A DNA stretch of 11,255 nucleotides from positions 1-11,255 of the forward strand of contig JAFQUL010000007.1 of assembly GCA_017408535.1 (NCBI GenBank). Reading direction: 5' to 3'. The position numbers and the translations under genes were made by a program. The DNA is from Clostridia bacterium (GTDB taxonomy: Bacteria > Bacillota > Clostridia > Oscillospirales > CAG-272). Positions 1 to 6,230 of this stretch are shown in pieces; positions within the stretch are counted from its first letter, which is position 1, and each line of letters starts with the position of its first letter. The notes under the pieces were generated by a model. It was not told the DNA's origin. It worked only from the letters and a program-made list of their open reading frames with translations, and ran no database searches.

Positions 1-327
1 ACTTTTTTTGTAAAAGGGAAAGAGACCGGAGGAATTCAGAGTACCGGAAAGAACCACCTCATATACGCTTGCGGGAAAGTCCTTCTGTACGCTTGACTGC
101 TGCGGAAGATATCCTATCTCGTTTTTCGTAAGTCCGTCACCCAGAGTGATAGATCCCCCTGACAGCGGCTTAAGTCCGAGAAGTGCCTTTATCAGAGTGC
201 TTTTTCCCGAACCGTTTTCTCCGACTACACATAGGTAATCACCCTCAGACACATCAAAGGACAGATCGTTTATTACTGTTTTGTTTTCATAGGAAAGAGT
301 TATGTTTTTACAGTTAATCAGCGACAA
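1..327 (-). CDS. znuC: Metal (zinc-type) ABC transporter ATP-binding protein, 3' end cut off by window edge
   Basis: N-terminal 109 codons of an ABC-transporter ATPase, running off the left edge. The translation shows a Walker A motif GENGSGKST at about residues 36-44 and a Q-loop YLPQQ at about 78-82. The signature motif and Walker B would lie outside the window. No methionine codon occurs in the visible part. The best start is TTG at 327-325, nine bases after a perfect AAGGAGG ribosome site (337-343). It overlaps the end of znuA by 14 nt, which suggests translational coupling. Its position after a Fur-family regulator gene and a ZnuA-type binding protein makes it the energising subunit of a zinc (or manganese/iron) importer at the inner face of the membrane. 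The permease gene znuB is expected just beyond the edge. Family assignment is firm; the metal is inferred from context. Confidence 0.9.
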   Translation of the reverse strand, partial: MSLINCKNITLSYENKTVINDLSFDVSEGDYLCVVGENGSGKSTLIKALLGLKPLSGGSITLGDGLTKNEIGYLPQQSSVQKDFPASVYEVVLSGTLNSSGLFPFYKKS

Positions 328-1258
328 CTGAGAATGCCTCCTTGAGTGTTTTAAGATTATTTTCCATAAGAGAGATATAGGTTACACCGCTTTTGTATTC
401 TTCTGCGGTGATATTGTGGCAGGAATGAAGCATTACTGCCTTGGTACCTGTATGCTCTGCGATAGACCTTGCGGCATTACCGCTTGAAGTTTCTGTATAG
501 AATATGGCAGATACACCGAGCTTCTCTGCGGTTTCTATAAGTGAGGATACTGTGGCGGCACTTGGCTCGCTGTGTCCGCCACAACCGGGAAAAGCGGAAT
601 AATATTCAAATCCGTATCTTTCTGCAAAATAGAGAAACGGAAATCTGTCTCCAAATATCAGCACCTTGTTCCCGATGCTGTCGGCAAACGCCCGGATTTC
701 AGAATCAAGCTGCATTAGCTTGCTGTCGGTAACGCTTGCGTTTTTCGTGTAGATTTCTCCCTTGTCCGGGTCTATTTCGCACAGCTTGTCCTTTATCACC
801 CGGCAGATAGTCCTGCAGTTCTCGGGTGAAGTCCAGATATGCTCGTCAAGCAGTATCCCGTCATTTGCGTGGTTGTGATCTTCATTTGTATGGAGAGGGG
901 ACAGCGGAATGTGATCGGTCATAACCAGAGTGTTAGGGGATTTATCAAGAGAGGAAAGTATATCTCTGATATAAGCGTCAGATTCTCCGCCGATGTAGAT
1001 AAACAGATCGCAGTTTTTAATATTCACAATATCCTTGGGCGTTGGTTCAAATGAATGAGAATCACCGCCCGGAGGAAGAAGATTGGTTACCGATACACAG
1101 TCTCCGCCGACAGCTCGGGCGAGATCATATAACGGGAAAACGGTGGTAATGATATTTAACCTTCCGTCGTCCTTTTTTTCTTCTGTTCCGGAACAGCTGC
1201 ATAACAGAGCGGTAAGGCAGATAAGTAATGCGAGGCTAAAAGAAAGATACCTTCTCAT
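314..1258 (-). CDS. znuA: Metal ABC transporter substrate-binding lipoprotein (ZnuA/TroA-like, cluster A-I)
   Basis: 314-residue extracytoplasmic metal-binding protein. Residues 1-21 form a lipoprotein signal peptide (MRR, hydrophobic core, then L-C-S before Cys22, the likely lipidated residue). Likely metal ligands by family position are His68 (GGDSHSFEP), His140 (DEHIWTSP) and Glu256 (FYTETSSG). The third-ligand position falls at GDRFPF (Asp204), where E. coli ZnuA has His and PsaA has Glu. A short His-containing loop (residues 119-131: His123, 128, 130) resembles the zinc-scavenging loop of ZnuA proteins. The ATG overlaps the stop of the upstream fur gene (ATGA, 1255-1258), and its 3' end overlaps znuC, so the three genes form one operon. 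Zinc is the likeliest substrate because of the loop and the Zur-like regulator, but manganese or iron cannot be excluded from sequence. Confidence 0.9.
   Translation of the reverse strand: MRRYLSFSLALLICLTALLCSCSGTEEKKDDGRLNIITTVFPLYDLARAVGGDCVSVTNLLPPGGDSHSFEPTPKDIVNIKNCDLFIYIGGESDAYIRDILSSLDKSPNTLVMTDHIPLSPLHTNEDHNHANDGILLDEHIWTSPENCRTICRVIKDKLCEIDPDKGEIYTKNASVTDSKLMQLDSEIRAFADSIGNKVLIFGDRFPFLYFAERYGFEYYSAFPGCGGHSEPSAATVSSLIETAEKLGVSAIFYTETSSGNAARSIAEHTGTKAVMLHSCHNITAEEYKSGVTYISLMENNLKTLKEAFSVVAD
337..343 (-). promoter_or_regulatory. Ribosome binding site that decides the znuC TTG start
   Basis: The minus strand reads AAGGAGG, nine bases before TTG at 327-325. It lies inside the last codons of znuA. 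This strong site and the absence of any methionine codon in the visible znuC reading frame support initiation at TTG, coupled to termination of znuA. Confidence 0.75.
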
Positions 1259-1665
1259 ATTTTTTCACCCATTGCACATTTACTGCATCTTCCGAGCAGC
1301 ACAGTGTTCCTTTTGTCAATAGAGAAGCTGTGAGTATGACTTATATGCTCGGCAAGTACTGCCATTTCATTACATTCAAGATGGAACAGCTTTCCGCACC
1401 CGGTACATTTCATATGAAAATGGTCAGCACAGCCGCTCTCAGAAAAATACTGATACAGCGGAGCACCTCCGTTTGCAGAATATCGCTTGATTACTCCGTC
1501 ACGGCACAAATCGGAAAGCTGTCTGTATACAGTGCTTTTACCGGGAGCACCGCTGTAGACGAAATGCTCGGATACCTCACGTGAGGTAAATTGTTTATCT
1601 TTGTTGGTTTTGAAAAACTCAATGAGAGCTTTTCTTGCAGTGGTATTATATGAGCTTCTTTTCAT
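1255..1665 (-). CDS. Fur-family metalloregulator, probably Zur-like
   Basis: 136-residue transcriptional regulator of normal Fur-family length. The N-terminal winged helix covers about residues 1-75, with recognition helix STVYRQLSDL at 44-53. A metal-rich C-terminal half follows: Cys79, His82, His84, the pair Cys87/Cys90, His95, Cys98, His110/His112 and a second pair Cys127/Cys130. The two CxxC pairs are the structural zinc site of Fur/Zur/PerR proteins, and the His/Cys cluster is the sensory site. It is the first gene of the operon with znuA and znuC, overlapping znuA by four bases. It sits directly behind a promoter carrying an inverted repeat at the start site. This arrangement fits a metal-bound repressor controlling its own operon. 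ATG at 1665 follows GGAG (1673-1676) with 7-nt spacing. Family is certain. Zur rather than Fur, PerR or Mur is inferred from the znu neighbours. Confidence 0.92.
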   Translation of the reverse strand: MKRSSYNTTARKALIEFFKTNKDKQFTSREVSEHFVYSGAPGKSTVYRQLSDLCRDGVIKRYSANGGAPLYQYFSESGCADHFHMKCTGCGKLFHLECNEMAVLAEHISHTHSFSIDKRNTVLLGRCSKCAMGEKI

Positions 1666-1680
1666 TTTTCTACTCCAATT

Positions 1681-1695
1681 TGAGAATTGTTCTCA
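1681..1695 (-). promoter_or_regulatory. Putative Fur-family (Zur-type) operator
   Basis: The inverted repeat TGAGAA-TTG-TTCTCA has perfect 6-bp arms around a 3-nt centre. Read as a 7-1-7 site (TGAGAAT-T-GTTCTCA), it resembles the Fur-family consensus TGATAAT-N-ATTATCA, differing mainly at the fourth position of each arm. It lies 9 nt downstream of the -10 hexamer, so it covers the expected transcription start (around 1697) and first transcribed bases. A bound repressor there would block RNA polymerase. That the binding protein is the Fur-family product of the next gene is inferred. Confidence 0.7.
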
Positions 1696-1703
1696 TTTTC
1701 ATT

Positions 1704-1732
1704 ATTATACTATTTTTACTGTTTTATGTCAA
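1704..1732 (-). promoter_or_regulatory. Consensus sigma-A promoter of the fur-znuA-znuC operon
   Basis: On the minus strand, TTGACA (1732-1727) and TATAAT (1709-1704) are separated by exactly 17 bases; both hexamers match consensus. The predicted start is near 1697, giving a leader of about 30 nt before the fur ATG. Such a strong promoter with an overlapping operator is typical of a repressed operon that fires fully when the metal corepressor is lacking. Confidence 0.88.
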
Positions 1733-1733
1733 T

Positions 1734-1780
1734 AAAAAAGACATTCGCACAGAAATAAAAATTCCATGTAAATGTCTTTT
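1734..1780 (-). terminator. Rho-independent terminator after radA
   Basis: The minus-strand transcript shows AAAAGACATT (1780-1771) pairing perfectly with AATGTCTTTT (1745-1736) across a 25-nt loop. A run of six T (1739-1734) overlaps the end of the stem. The stem is 10 bp but A/T rich and the loop is long, so the strength is uncertain. It begins 4 nt after the radA stop codon. Its T-run ends one base before the -35 hexamer of the next operon. Confidence 0.65.
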
Positions 1781-1784
1781 TGTT

Positions 1785-3179
1785 TTATTGTTTATTCTGA
1801 CTTAAGATCTGTATCGCTTCAAAAATACTCTTTGCCGGGAGGATATCAATATCCGGAGTGAGTTTTTTCAGCTTTTCTGCGTTTTTGTCGGGAATAATGA
1901 CCCTATTGAAACCAAGTCTCGCGGCCTCTTTGACCCGCTGTTCAATAAAGGATACCGCACGGCATTCACCCGCAAGCCCTATCTCACCGATCGCAAGAAC
2001 GTTCTGTGGAACGGGTATATCCTTAAAGCTGGATACGAGAGCAAGAGCAGCTGCAAGATCTGCTGCCGGCTCGTCTATATGAAGTCCGCCGACGATATTC
2101 ATATATGCATCGCTTGTTGAAAAACGAAGCCCAAGTCTCTTTTCAAGAACTGCCAGAACCAGGCACATTCTGTTATAATCAAGACCTGTGGCTGTTCTTC
2201 TGGGGGCGGGAAAGGAGGTAGGCGTTACAAGGGCCTGGATCTCTGCAATGATAGGACGTGTACCCTCCATCACGCAGACGGTACAGTTGCCGGAAACACC
2301 GAGCGGCCGTCCGGACAGCAACATTTCCGACGGGTTTTCTACCTCTTCAAGACCGTTTTCCGTCATTTCAAAAACACCGATCTCGTTAGTTGAGCCGAAT
2401 CTGTTTTTGACAGCTCTGATGATCCTGTAGGACTGGCGTCTTTCGCCCTCAAAGTACATTACCGCATCTACCATATGCTCAAGCACCTTGGGACCTGCAA
2501 TGCCTCCTTCTTTATTTACGTGTCCGACCATAAGGAATGATATACCGTTATTCTTTGCAATGCTGATAAAGGAAAGAGCCGTTTCTCTAACCTGAGAAAC
2601 ACTGCCGGGAGCAGAATTTATACTGTCACTGTACATTGTCTGTACCGAGTCGATAATAACTATATCGGGTTTGATCTTCTCTATCTGAGCAGTAATATTT
2701 CCTACGTTTGTGTCTGTAAGGATAAAGAGATTTTTGCCTGAAAGATTAAGTCTTTTGGCTCTTAGCTTAAGCTGTCCTCTGGATTCCTCTCCGGATACGT
2801 ACAGCACCTTGTTCTCCTGACCGAGAGCGTTGCATATCTGCATAAGAAGGGTGGATTTACCGATTCCCGGTTCACCGCACAGAAGCACCACCGAGCCGTT
2901 GACAAGACCGCCGCCCAGTGCACGGTTAAGCTCCCCCACACCTGTTGATATACGCATATATTCCGGTAGCTCAAGCTCACTGTAGGGTACGGCAGAGTTT
3001 TCAGTGGGGGAAAGAGCAGAATAACGTGAGACTGCCGCTTTTGCGGAGGAGGCGGGAGCGGTGTCAACGACATCCTCAACGGCGGAGTTCCACGCGCCGC
3101 AGGAGGGACATTTACCAAACCATTTCGGTGTTTCATATCCGCACTCGGTACAGTTGTATACAGTCTTTACACCCTTCAT
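1785..3179 (-). CDS. radA: DNA repair/recombination ATPase RadA (Sms)
   Basis: 464-residue protein, close to the usual RadA length. An N-terminal zinc finger comes first (Cys10, Cys13, Cys24, Cys27). A RecA-like ATPase core follows, with Walker A GEPGIGKST at 102-110 and Walker B IVIIDS at 173-178, then the RadA-specific KNRFG motif at 258-262. The C-terminal third is the Lon-protease-like domain, without proteolytic function in this family. RadA is a cytoplasmic DnaB-like helicase that promotes branch migration during homologous recombination. I chose ATG at 3179 because GGAGG (3186-3190) lies 6 nt upstream. The in-frame GTG at 3182 would leave only 3 nt. The gene has its own promoter in the gap after the amidase gene and a hairpin terminator, so it is probably a single-gene transcript. 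The disA gene that follows radA in Bacillus is absent here. Confidence 0.97.
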   Translation of the reverse strand: MKGVKTVYNCTECGYETPKWFGKCPSCGAWNSAVEDVVDTAPASSAKAAVSRYSALSPTENSAVPYSELELPEYMRISTGVGELNRALGGGLVNGSVVLLCGEPGIGKSTLLMQICNALGQENKVLYVSGEESRGQLKLRAKRLNLSGKNLFILTDTNVGNITAQIEKIKPDIVIIDSVQTMYSDSINSAPGSVSQVRETALSFISIAKNNGISFLMVGHVNKEGGIAGPKVLEHMVDAVMYFEGERRQSYRIIRAVKNRFGSTNEIGVFEMTENGLEEVENPSEMLLSGRPLGVSGNCTVCVMEGTRPIIAEIQALVTPTSFPAPRRTATGLDYNRMCLVLAVLEKRLGLRFSTSDAYMNIVGGLHIDEPAADLAAALALVSSFKDIPVPQNVLAIGEIGLAGECRAVSFIEQRVKEAARLGFNRVIIPDKNAEKLKKLTPDIDILPAKSIFEAIQILSQNKQ

Positions 3180-3214
3180 CACTTTCCTCCGAAATATAAC
3201 ATCCTTTTGCTGTA

Positions 3215-3243
3215 ATTATAACATAAAAGAAATCATGGGTCAA
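3215..3243 (-). promoter_or_regulatory. Near-consensus sigma-A promoter of radA
   Basis: On the minus strand, TTGACC (3243-3238) and TATAAT (3220-3215) are separated by 17 bases. Only the last base of the -35 hexamer differs from consensus. It sits in the 68-nt gap between the amidase stop and the radA start. The predicted start near 3208 gives a leader of roughly 29 nt. radA is therefore expressed independently of the amidase gene, though read-through is possible because I see no terminator between them. Confidence 0.82.
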
Positions 3244-3247
3244 GTTG

Positions 3248-4009
3248 TCATCCTTGATTTACATATTCTTCGGAGAAATTTAGAATCGACGCACATATAA
3301 CTACAGCCATTTTCTTCTGATACTCATCTTCACAAAGAAGAGCGCATTCCTTCTCGTTTGACAGAAATCCACATTCAACAAGAACTGCCGGACAGCTTAG
3401 TCTGTCAAGAACGTAAATCGATGAGCCTGCCTTTTTAATTTCTCGGTCATTATCACTTTGCAGTTGCTCTTTTACCGCTGACTGCAGATTTTCAGCCAGT
3501 TTTTTGCTGAAGCTGTTGTTTTGAGAGTAATATATCTGAGTACCGCTGTATTTGTTATCTGGAAATGCGTTCATGTGAATGCTGACAAATATCGGTGAGG
3601 AAAATTCCTCGGTAAATCTTACTCTGTTTTTTACATCAAATAACTTCTTTTTCCCTTTGTAGTTGGTCAGATCGTTATATTTGTCGTACAGCAGTCGGTC
3701 ATCTGTTCTTGTCATTACAGGGCTGAGTCCGGCAAACGACAAAAGAGAGTATGTTTTTTTCGATAGAGCAAGATTTAGTTCTTTTTCCGTTACTCCGTTC
3801 TTTCCGACACATCCTCCGTCCTCACCGCCATGTCCTGGGTCAAGAATGATTTGGGGGTATGGGGTTACATCAGCGGCGGTAGAGCCTTCCGCGGCCGCAT
3901 CTCTTTGACTTGATTCAAAATAAATGAAGAGCAAAAAGCATATAAGGATAAGCACAAGAGAAAAAAGTATATATGCTGCACATTTTTTTATAATGTCTGT
4001 TTTTGTCAT
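3248..4009 (-). CDS. N-acetylmuramoyl-L-alanine amidase (Amidase_3), CwlD-like, membrane-anchored
   Basis: 253-residue cell-wall hydrolase that cleaves the bond between N-acetylmuramic acid and L-alanine of peptidoglycan. Residues 1-8 are cytoplasmic. A single hydrophobic segment at about 10-30 anchors the protein, and the rest faces outward. The Amidase_3 domain starts at about residue 53. Zinc ligands are His60 (DPGHGGEDGG), Glu75 (TEKELNL) and His145 (SIHMNAF). The catalytic glutamate is Glu212 (VECGFLSN). There are no SH3, SPOR or LysM wall-binding domains. Length and architecture match CwlD, which makes muramic-delta-lactam in spore cortex. A general daughter-cell-separation amidase is the alternative, since many ruminococci are not known to sporulate. 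ATG at 4009 follows AGGAGG (4016-4021) with 6-nt spacing. The gene lies between the arginine-operon terminator and radA, and looks more A/T rich than the arg genes. Enzyme class is certain; the CwlD role is tentative. Confidence 0.9.
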   Translation of the reverse strand: MTKTDIIKKCAAYILFSLVLILICFLLFIYFESSQRDAAAEGSTAADVTPYPQIILDPGHGGEDGGCVGKNGVTEKELNLALSKKTYSLLSFAGLSPVMTRTDDRLLYDKYNDLTNYKGKKKLFDVKNRVRFTEEFSSPIFVSIHMNAFPDNKYSGTQIYYSQNNSFSKKLAENLQSAVKEQLQSDNDREIKKAGSSIYVLDRLSCPAVLVECGFLSNEKECALLCEDEYQKKMAVVICASILNFSEEYVNQG

Positions 4010-4066
4010 AACAAACCTCCTGCCTTTTTGATAAATATATGCTTTTATAAGAGATAAAATAACGGA
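4010..4066 (-). promoter_or_regulatory. Probable promoter region of the amidase gene, no clear hexamers
   Basis: After the arg terminator this A/T-rich stretch must supply the amidase promoter unless read-through does. The minus strand offers TATAAA (4049-4044) and TATATT (4039-4034) as -10 candidates, but neither has a convincing -35 at 17 nt. That contrasts with the consensus promoters of radA and fur, and would fit weak expression or an alternative sigma factor. The ribosome site AGGAGG is at 4016-4021. Confidence 0.35.
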
Positions 4067-4098
4067 AAAAGCCGCTTCACAAAAGTGAAACGGCTTTT
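4067..4098 (-). terminator. Strong Rho-independent terminator of the arginine operon
   Basis: The minus-strand transcript has a 14-bp stem: AAAAGCCGTTTCAC (4098-4085) pairs with GTGAAGCGGCTTTT (4080-4067) through one G-U pair, closed by a TTTT loop (4084-4081). The 3' side continues in a five-T run. It lies 17 nt after the argF stop, marking the end of the operon. Confidence 0.93.
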
Positions 4099-4115
4099 AT
4101 CAGCAGTATATTTAA

Positions 4116-5024
4116 TCAGCCCATCAGCTTGACCATAACGGCCTTCTGAACGTGGAGACGGTTTTCAGCTTCTTCAAATATTTCGTTTGCATGAGCCTCA
4201 AGAACATCTGCTGTGATCTCTTCACCGCGATGTGCGGGGAGGCAATGCTGAACCATTGCGTCGGGTTTTGCGTATGACATAAGCTCTTTGCTGACCTGAT
4301 AGCCTTTGAATGCCTTGCGGCGGATTTCAGCCTCGCCCTCCTGGCCCATGGACGCCCATACGTCAGTCATAATAACGTCTGCATCCTTAGCTGCCTCTGC
4401 GGGAGAGTCGGTGAGGAAGAACTTGTCGCCGTATGCCTTGGCGAACTCAAGAACTGAGGGATCGGGACGGTAGTTCTCGGGGCAGGCAACAGAAATGCTC
4501 ATGCCTGTGGTAAGCATACCGACGATGTAGGAGTTTGCCATATTGTTGCCATCGCCAATATAGCATGCACGGAGTCCCTCAAGCTTACCCTTGAACTCAC
4601 GGATAGTAAGAAGGTCAGCAAGGATCTGGCAGGGATGAGAGTAGTCGGTAAGACCGTTGATTATCGGAATATCAGAGTACTTTGCAAGAGTCTCTACCTC
4701 TTCCTGATCGAAGGTACGGATCATTATACCGTCAATGTAACGGGAAAGAACACGTGCGGTATCCTCAATGGGCTCACCGCGGCCGATCTGAAGATCGCGG
4801 GAGGAGAGGAAAAGACCCTGACCGCCCAGCTGATATATACCGGTCTCAAAGGAAACTCTGGTACGGGTAGAGGACTTCTGGAAAATCATTCCCAGGGTCT
4901 TACCGGCAAGAAGCTTGTGTTCAATGCCGTTCTTACGCTCAAATTTAAGCTGAGACGCAAGATCAAGAATGCTTTCTATCTCTTCACGGGAGAGGTCAGC
5001 CATTTTAAGAAGGTCTTTTTTCAT
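4116..5024 (-). CDS. argF: Ornithine carbamoyltransferase
   Basis: 302-residue cytoplasmic enzyme that joins carbamoyl phosphate and ornithine to give citrulline, the sixth step from glutamate. The carbamoyl-phosphate loop SSTRTRVSFE (51-60), HPCQILADLL (130-139), the ornithine-binding loop DVWASMGQE (221-229) and HCLPAHRGEE (260-269) are all intact. The SMG loop distinguishes ornithine from aspartate carbamoyltransferases. Length is normal (about 300-320). Its ATG overlaps the argD stop in ATGA (5021-5024), with AGGAG upstream, so translation is coupled to argD. It is the last gene of the operon. The carbamoyl phosphate synthase genes (carAB), which sit beside argF in Bacillus, are not here. 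An anabolic role is favoured over the catabolic ArcB by the biosynthetic neighbours. Confidence 0.97.
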   Translation of the reverse strand: MKKDLLKMADLSREEIESILDLASQLKFERKNGIEHKLLAGKTLGMIFQKSSTRTRVSFETGIYQLGGQGLFLSSRDLQIGRGEPIEDTARVLSRYIDGIMIRTFDQEEVETLAKYSDIPIINGLTDYSHPCQILADLLTIREFKGKLEGLRACYIGDGNNMANSYIVGMLTTGMSISVACPENYRPDPSVLEFAKAYGDKFFLTDSPAEAAKDADVIMTDVWASMGQEGEAEIRRKAFKGYQVSKELMSYAKPDAMVQHCLPAHRGEEITADVLEAHANEIFEEAENRLHVQKAVMVKLMG

Positions 5025-6217
5025 TTTTCTTCTCCTGTACTTGTAAGAATTTTTTTGAGAATTGTCAGTCCCTCATCGATCTCGGGGAAGGTGATGGTAA
5101 GAGGAGGCAGAAGACGTACAACGTCTTTTCCTGCAGTGAGGATAAGTAATCCGTTTTTGACAGCCTCGGTAAGGCAAAGCTTAGGGTCGCAGTTTACCTG
5201 AATACCGATCATAAGTCCCTTGCCGCGCACCTCGACTACAGAGGAAAGTCCGAAGGAGCGAACGGCATCGCTTATATATTTACCCTTTTCGAGGATCTCA
5301 TTCATTGCTTCCTCGCCCGAAAGTCTGTCGACAACCTCACAGGCAGCTGCGCAGGAAACGGGATTACCGCCGAAAGTGGATCCGTGATCGCCGGGGCAGA
5401 GGGTCTCCGCACACTTTGAGCCTGCTAAAAAAGCACCTATGGGAAGCCCGCCGCCAAGACCCTTGGCAAGGGTAACTATGTCAGCATCAACACAGAAGTA
5501 CTGTGATGCGAGGAATTTACCGGTTCTTGATACACCGGTCTGAACTTCGTCGAATATGAGAAGAATGTCCTTCTCATCACAAATATCCTTTACTGCTTTT
5601 ACAAAATCGTCTTTAACTATGTTTACGCCGCCCTCGCCCTGGATAGGCTCCATCATAATAGCGCAAACAGTGTCATCTACAGCAGCCTTAAGCGCATCAA
5701 TATCGTTTGCAGGGGAGAAGCGGAAGCCGTCTGTAAAGGGGAAAAAGTAATTGTGGAATTTGTCTTGTCCTGTTGCGGAGAGAGTAGTGACCGTGCGGCC
5801 GTGGAAAGAGTCGGTAAGTGTTATTACCGTATGGCGGCCTGCACCGTATTTATCAAAGCTGTACTTTCTTGCCAGCTTGATTGCACCCTCGTTTGCCTCG
5901 GCACCGGAGTTGGCAAAGAATACCTTTTTAAGCCCGGTGAGTGCGGTAAGCTTTTCAGCAAGAAGGGAAGCGGTCTCGCAGTAATAGTAGTTTGAAACGT
6001 GTGCGAATTTCTCGGCCTGGGACGTGACAGCATCACACCAGCCTTTATCGGCAAACCCAAGAGAGTTTACACCGATTCCGCTGGTAAAATCAATGTATTT
6101 TTTACCCTCAATATCAAAAAGAGTTGCACTCTTTCCGTGAGAGGGAACGACAGGAAGTCTGCCGTATGTATGCATTATATGTGCGGCATCAGCCGACATT
6201 ATCTTATCGGTATTCAT
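5021..6217 (-). CDS. argD: Acetylornithine aminotransferase
   Basis: 398-residue PLP-dependent class-III aminotransferase that converts N-acetylglutamate semialdehyde plus glutamate to N-acetylornithine and 2-oxoglutarate. Visible features are NSGAEANEGAIKLAR (103-117; phosphate-binding region), the SFHGRT motif (137-142), IFDEVQTGVSRTG (221-233; Asp223 contacts the PLP ring nitrogen), the Schiff-base lysine Lys252 in TLAKGLGGG, and HGSTFGGNP (278-286). ATG at 6217 was chosen because AAAGGAG lies 8 nt upstream. An in-frame TTG at 6238 would put this site inside the gene. The gap to argB is 13 nt. In some bacteria the same enzyme also serves lysine synthesis (N-succinyl-DAP aminotransferase); nothing here tests that. 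Confidence 0.96.
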   Translation of the reverse strand: MNTDKIMSADAAHIMHTYGRLPVVPSHGKSATLFDIEGKKYIDFTSGIGVNSLGFADKGWCDAVTSQAEKFAHVSNYYYCETASLLAEKLTALTGLKKVFFANSGAEANEGAIKLARKYSFDKYGAGRHTVITLTDSFHGRTVTTLSATGQDKFHNYFFPFTDGFRFSPANDIDALKAAVDDTVCAIMMEPIQGEGGVNIVKDDFVKAVKDICDEKDILLIFDEVQTGVSRTGKFLASQYFCVDADIVTLAKGLGGGLPIGAFLAGSKCAETLCPGDHGSTFGGNPVSCAAACEVVDRLSGEEAMNEILEKGKYISDAVRSFGLSSVVEVRGKGLMIGIQVNCDPKLCLTEAVKNGLLILTAGKDVVRLLPPLTITFPEIDEGLTILKKILTSTGEEK

Positions 6218-6230
6218 CGCTGTGTCTCCT

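Noticed and set aside
2762..3136. 124-codon minus-strand frame overlapping radA
   Set aside because: It is out of frame with the radA zinc-finger and Walker A coding region, which is fully intact. No motifs are visible.
3180..3182. GTG at 3182 as the radA start
   Set aside because: Only 3 nt separate it from GGAGG. The next codon, ATG at 3179, has 6-nt spacing.
4010..4066. TATAAA and TATATT as a definite amidase promoter
   Set aside because: No acceptable -35 hexamer at 16-18 nt upstream; kept only as a low-confidence promoter region.
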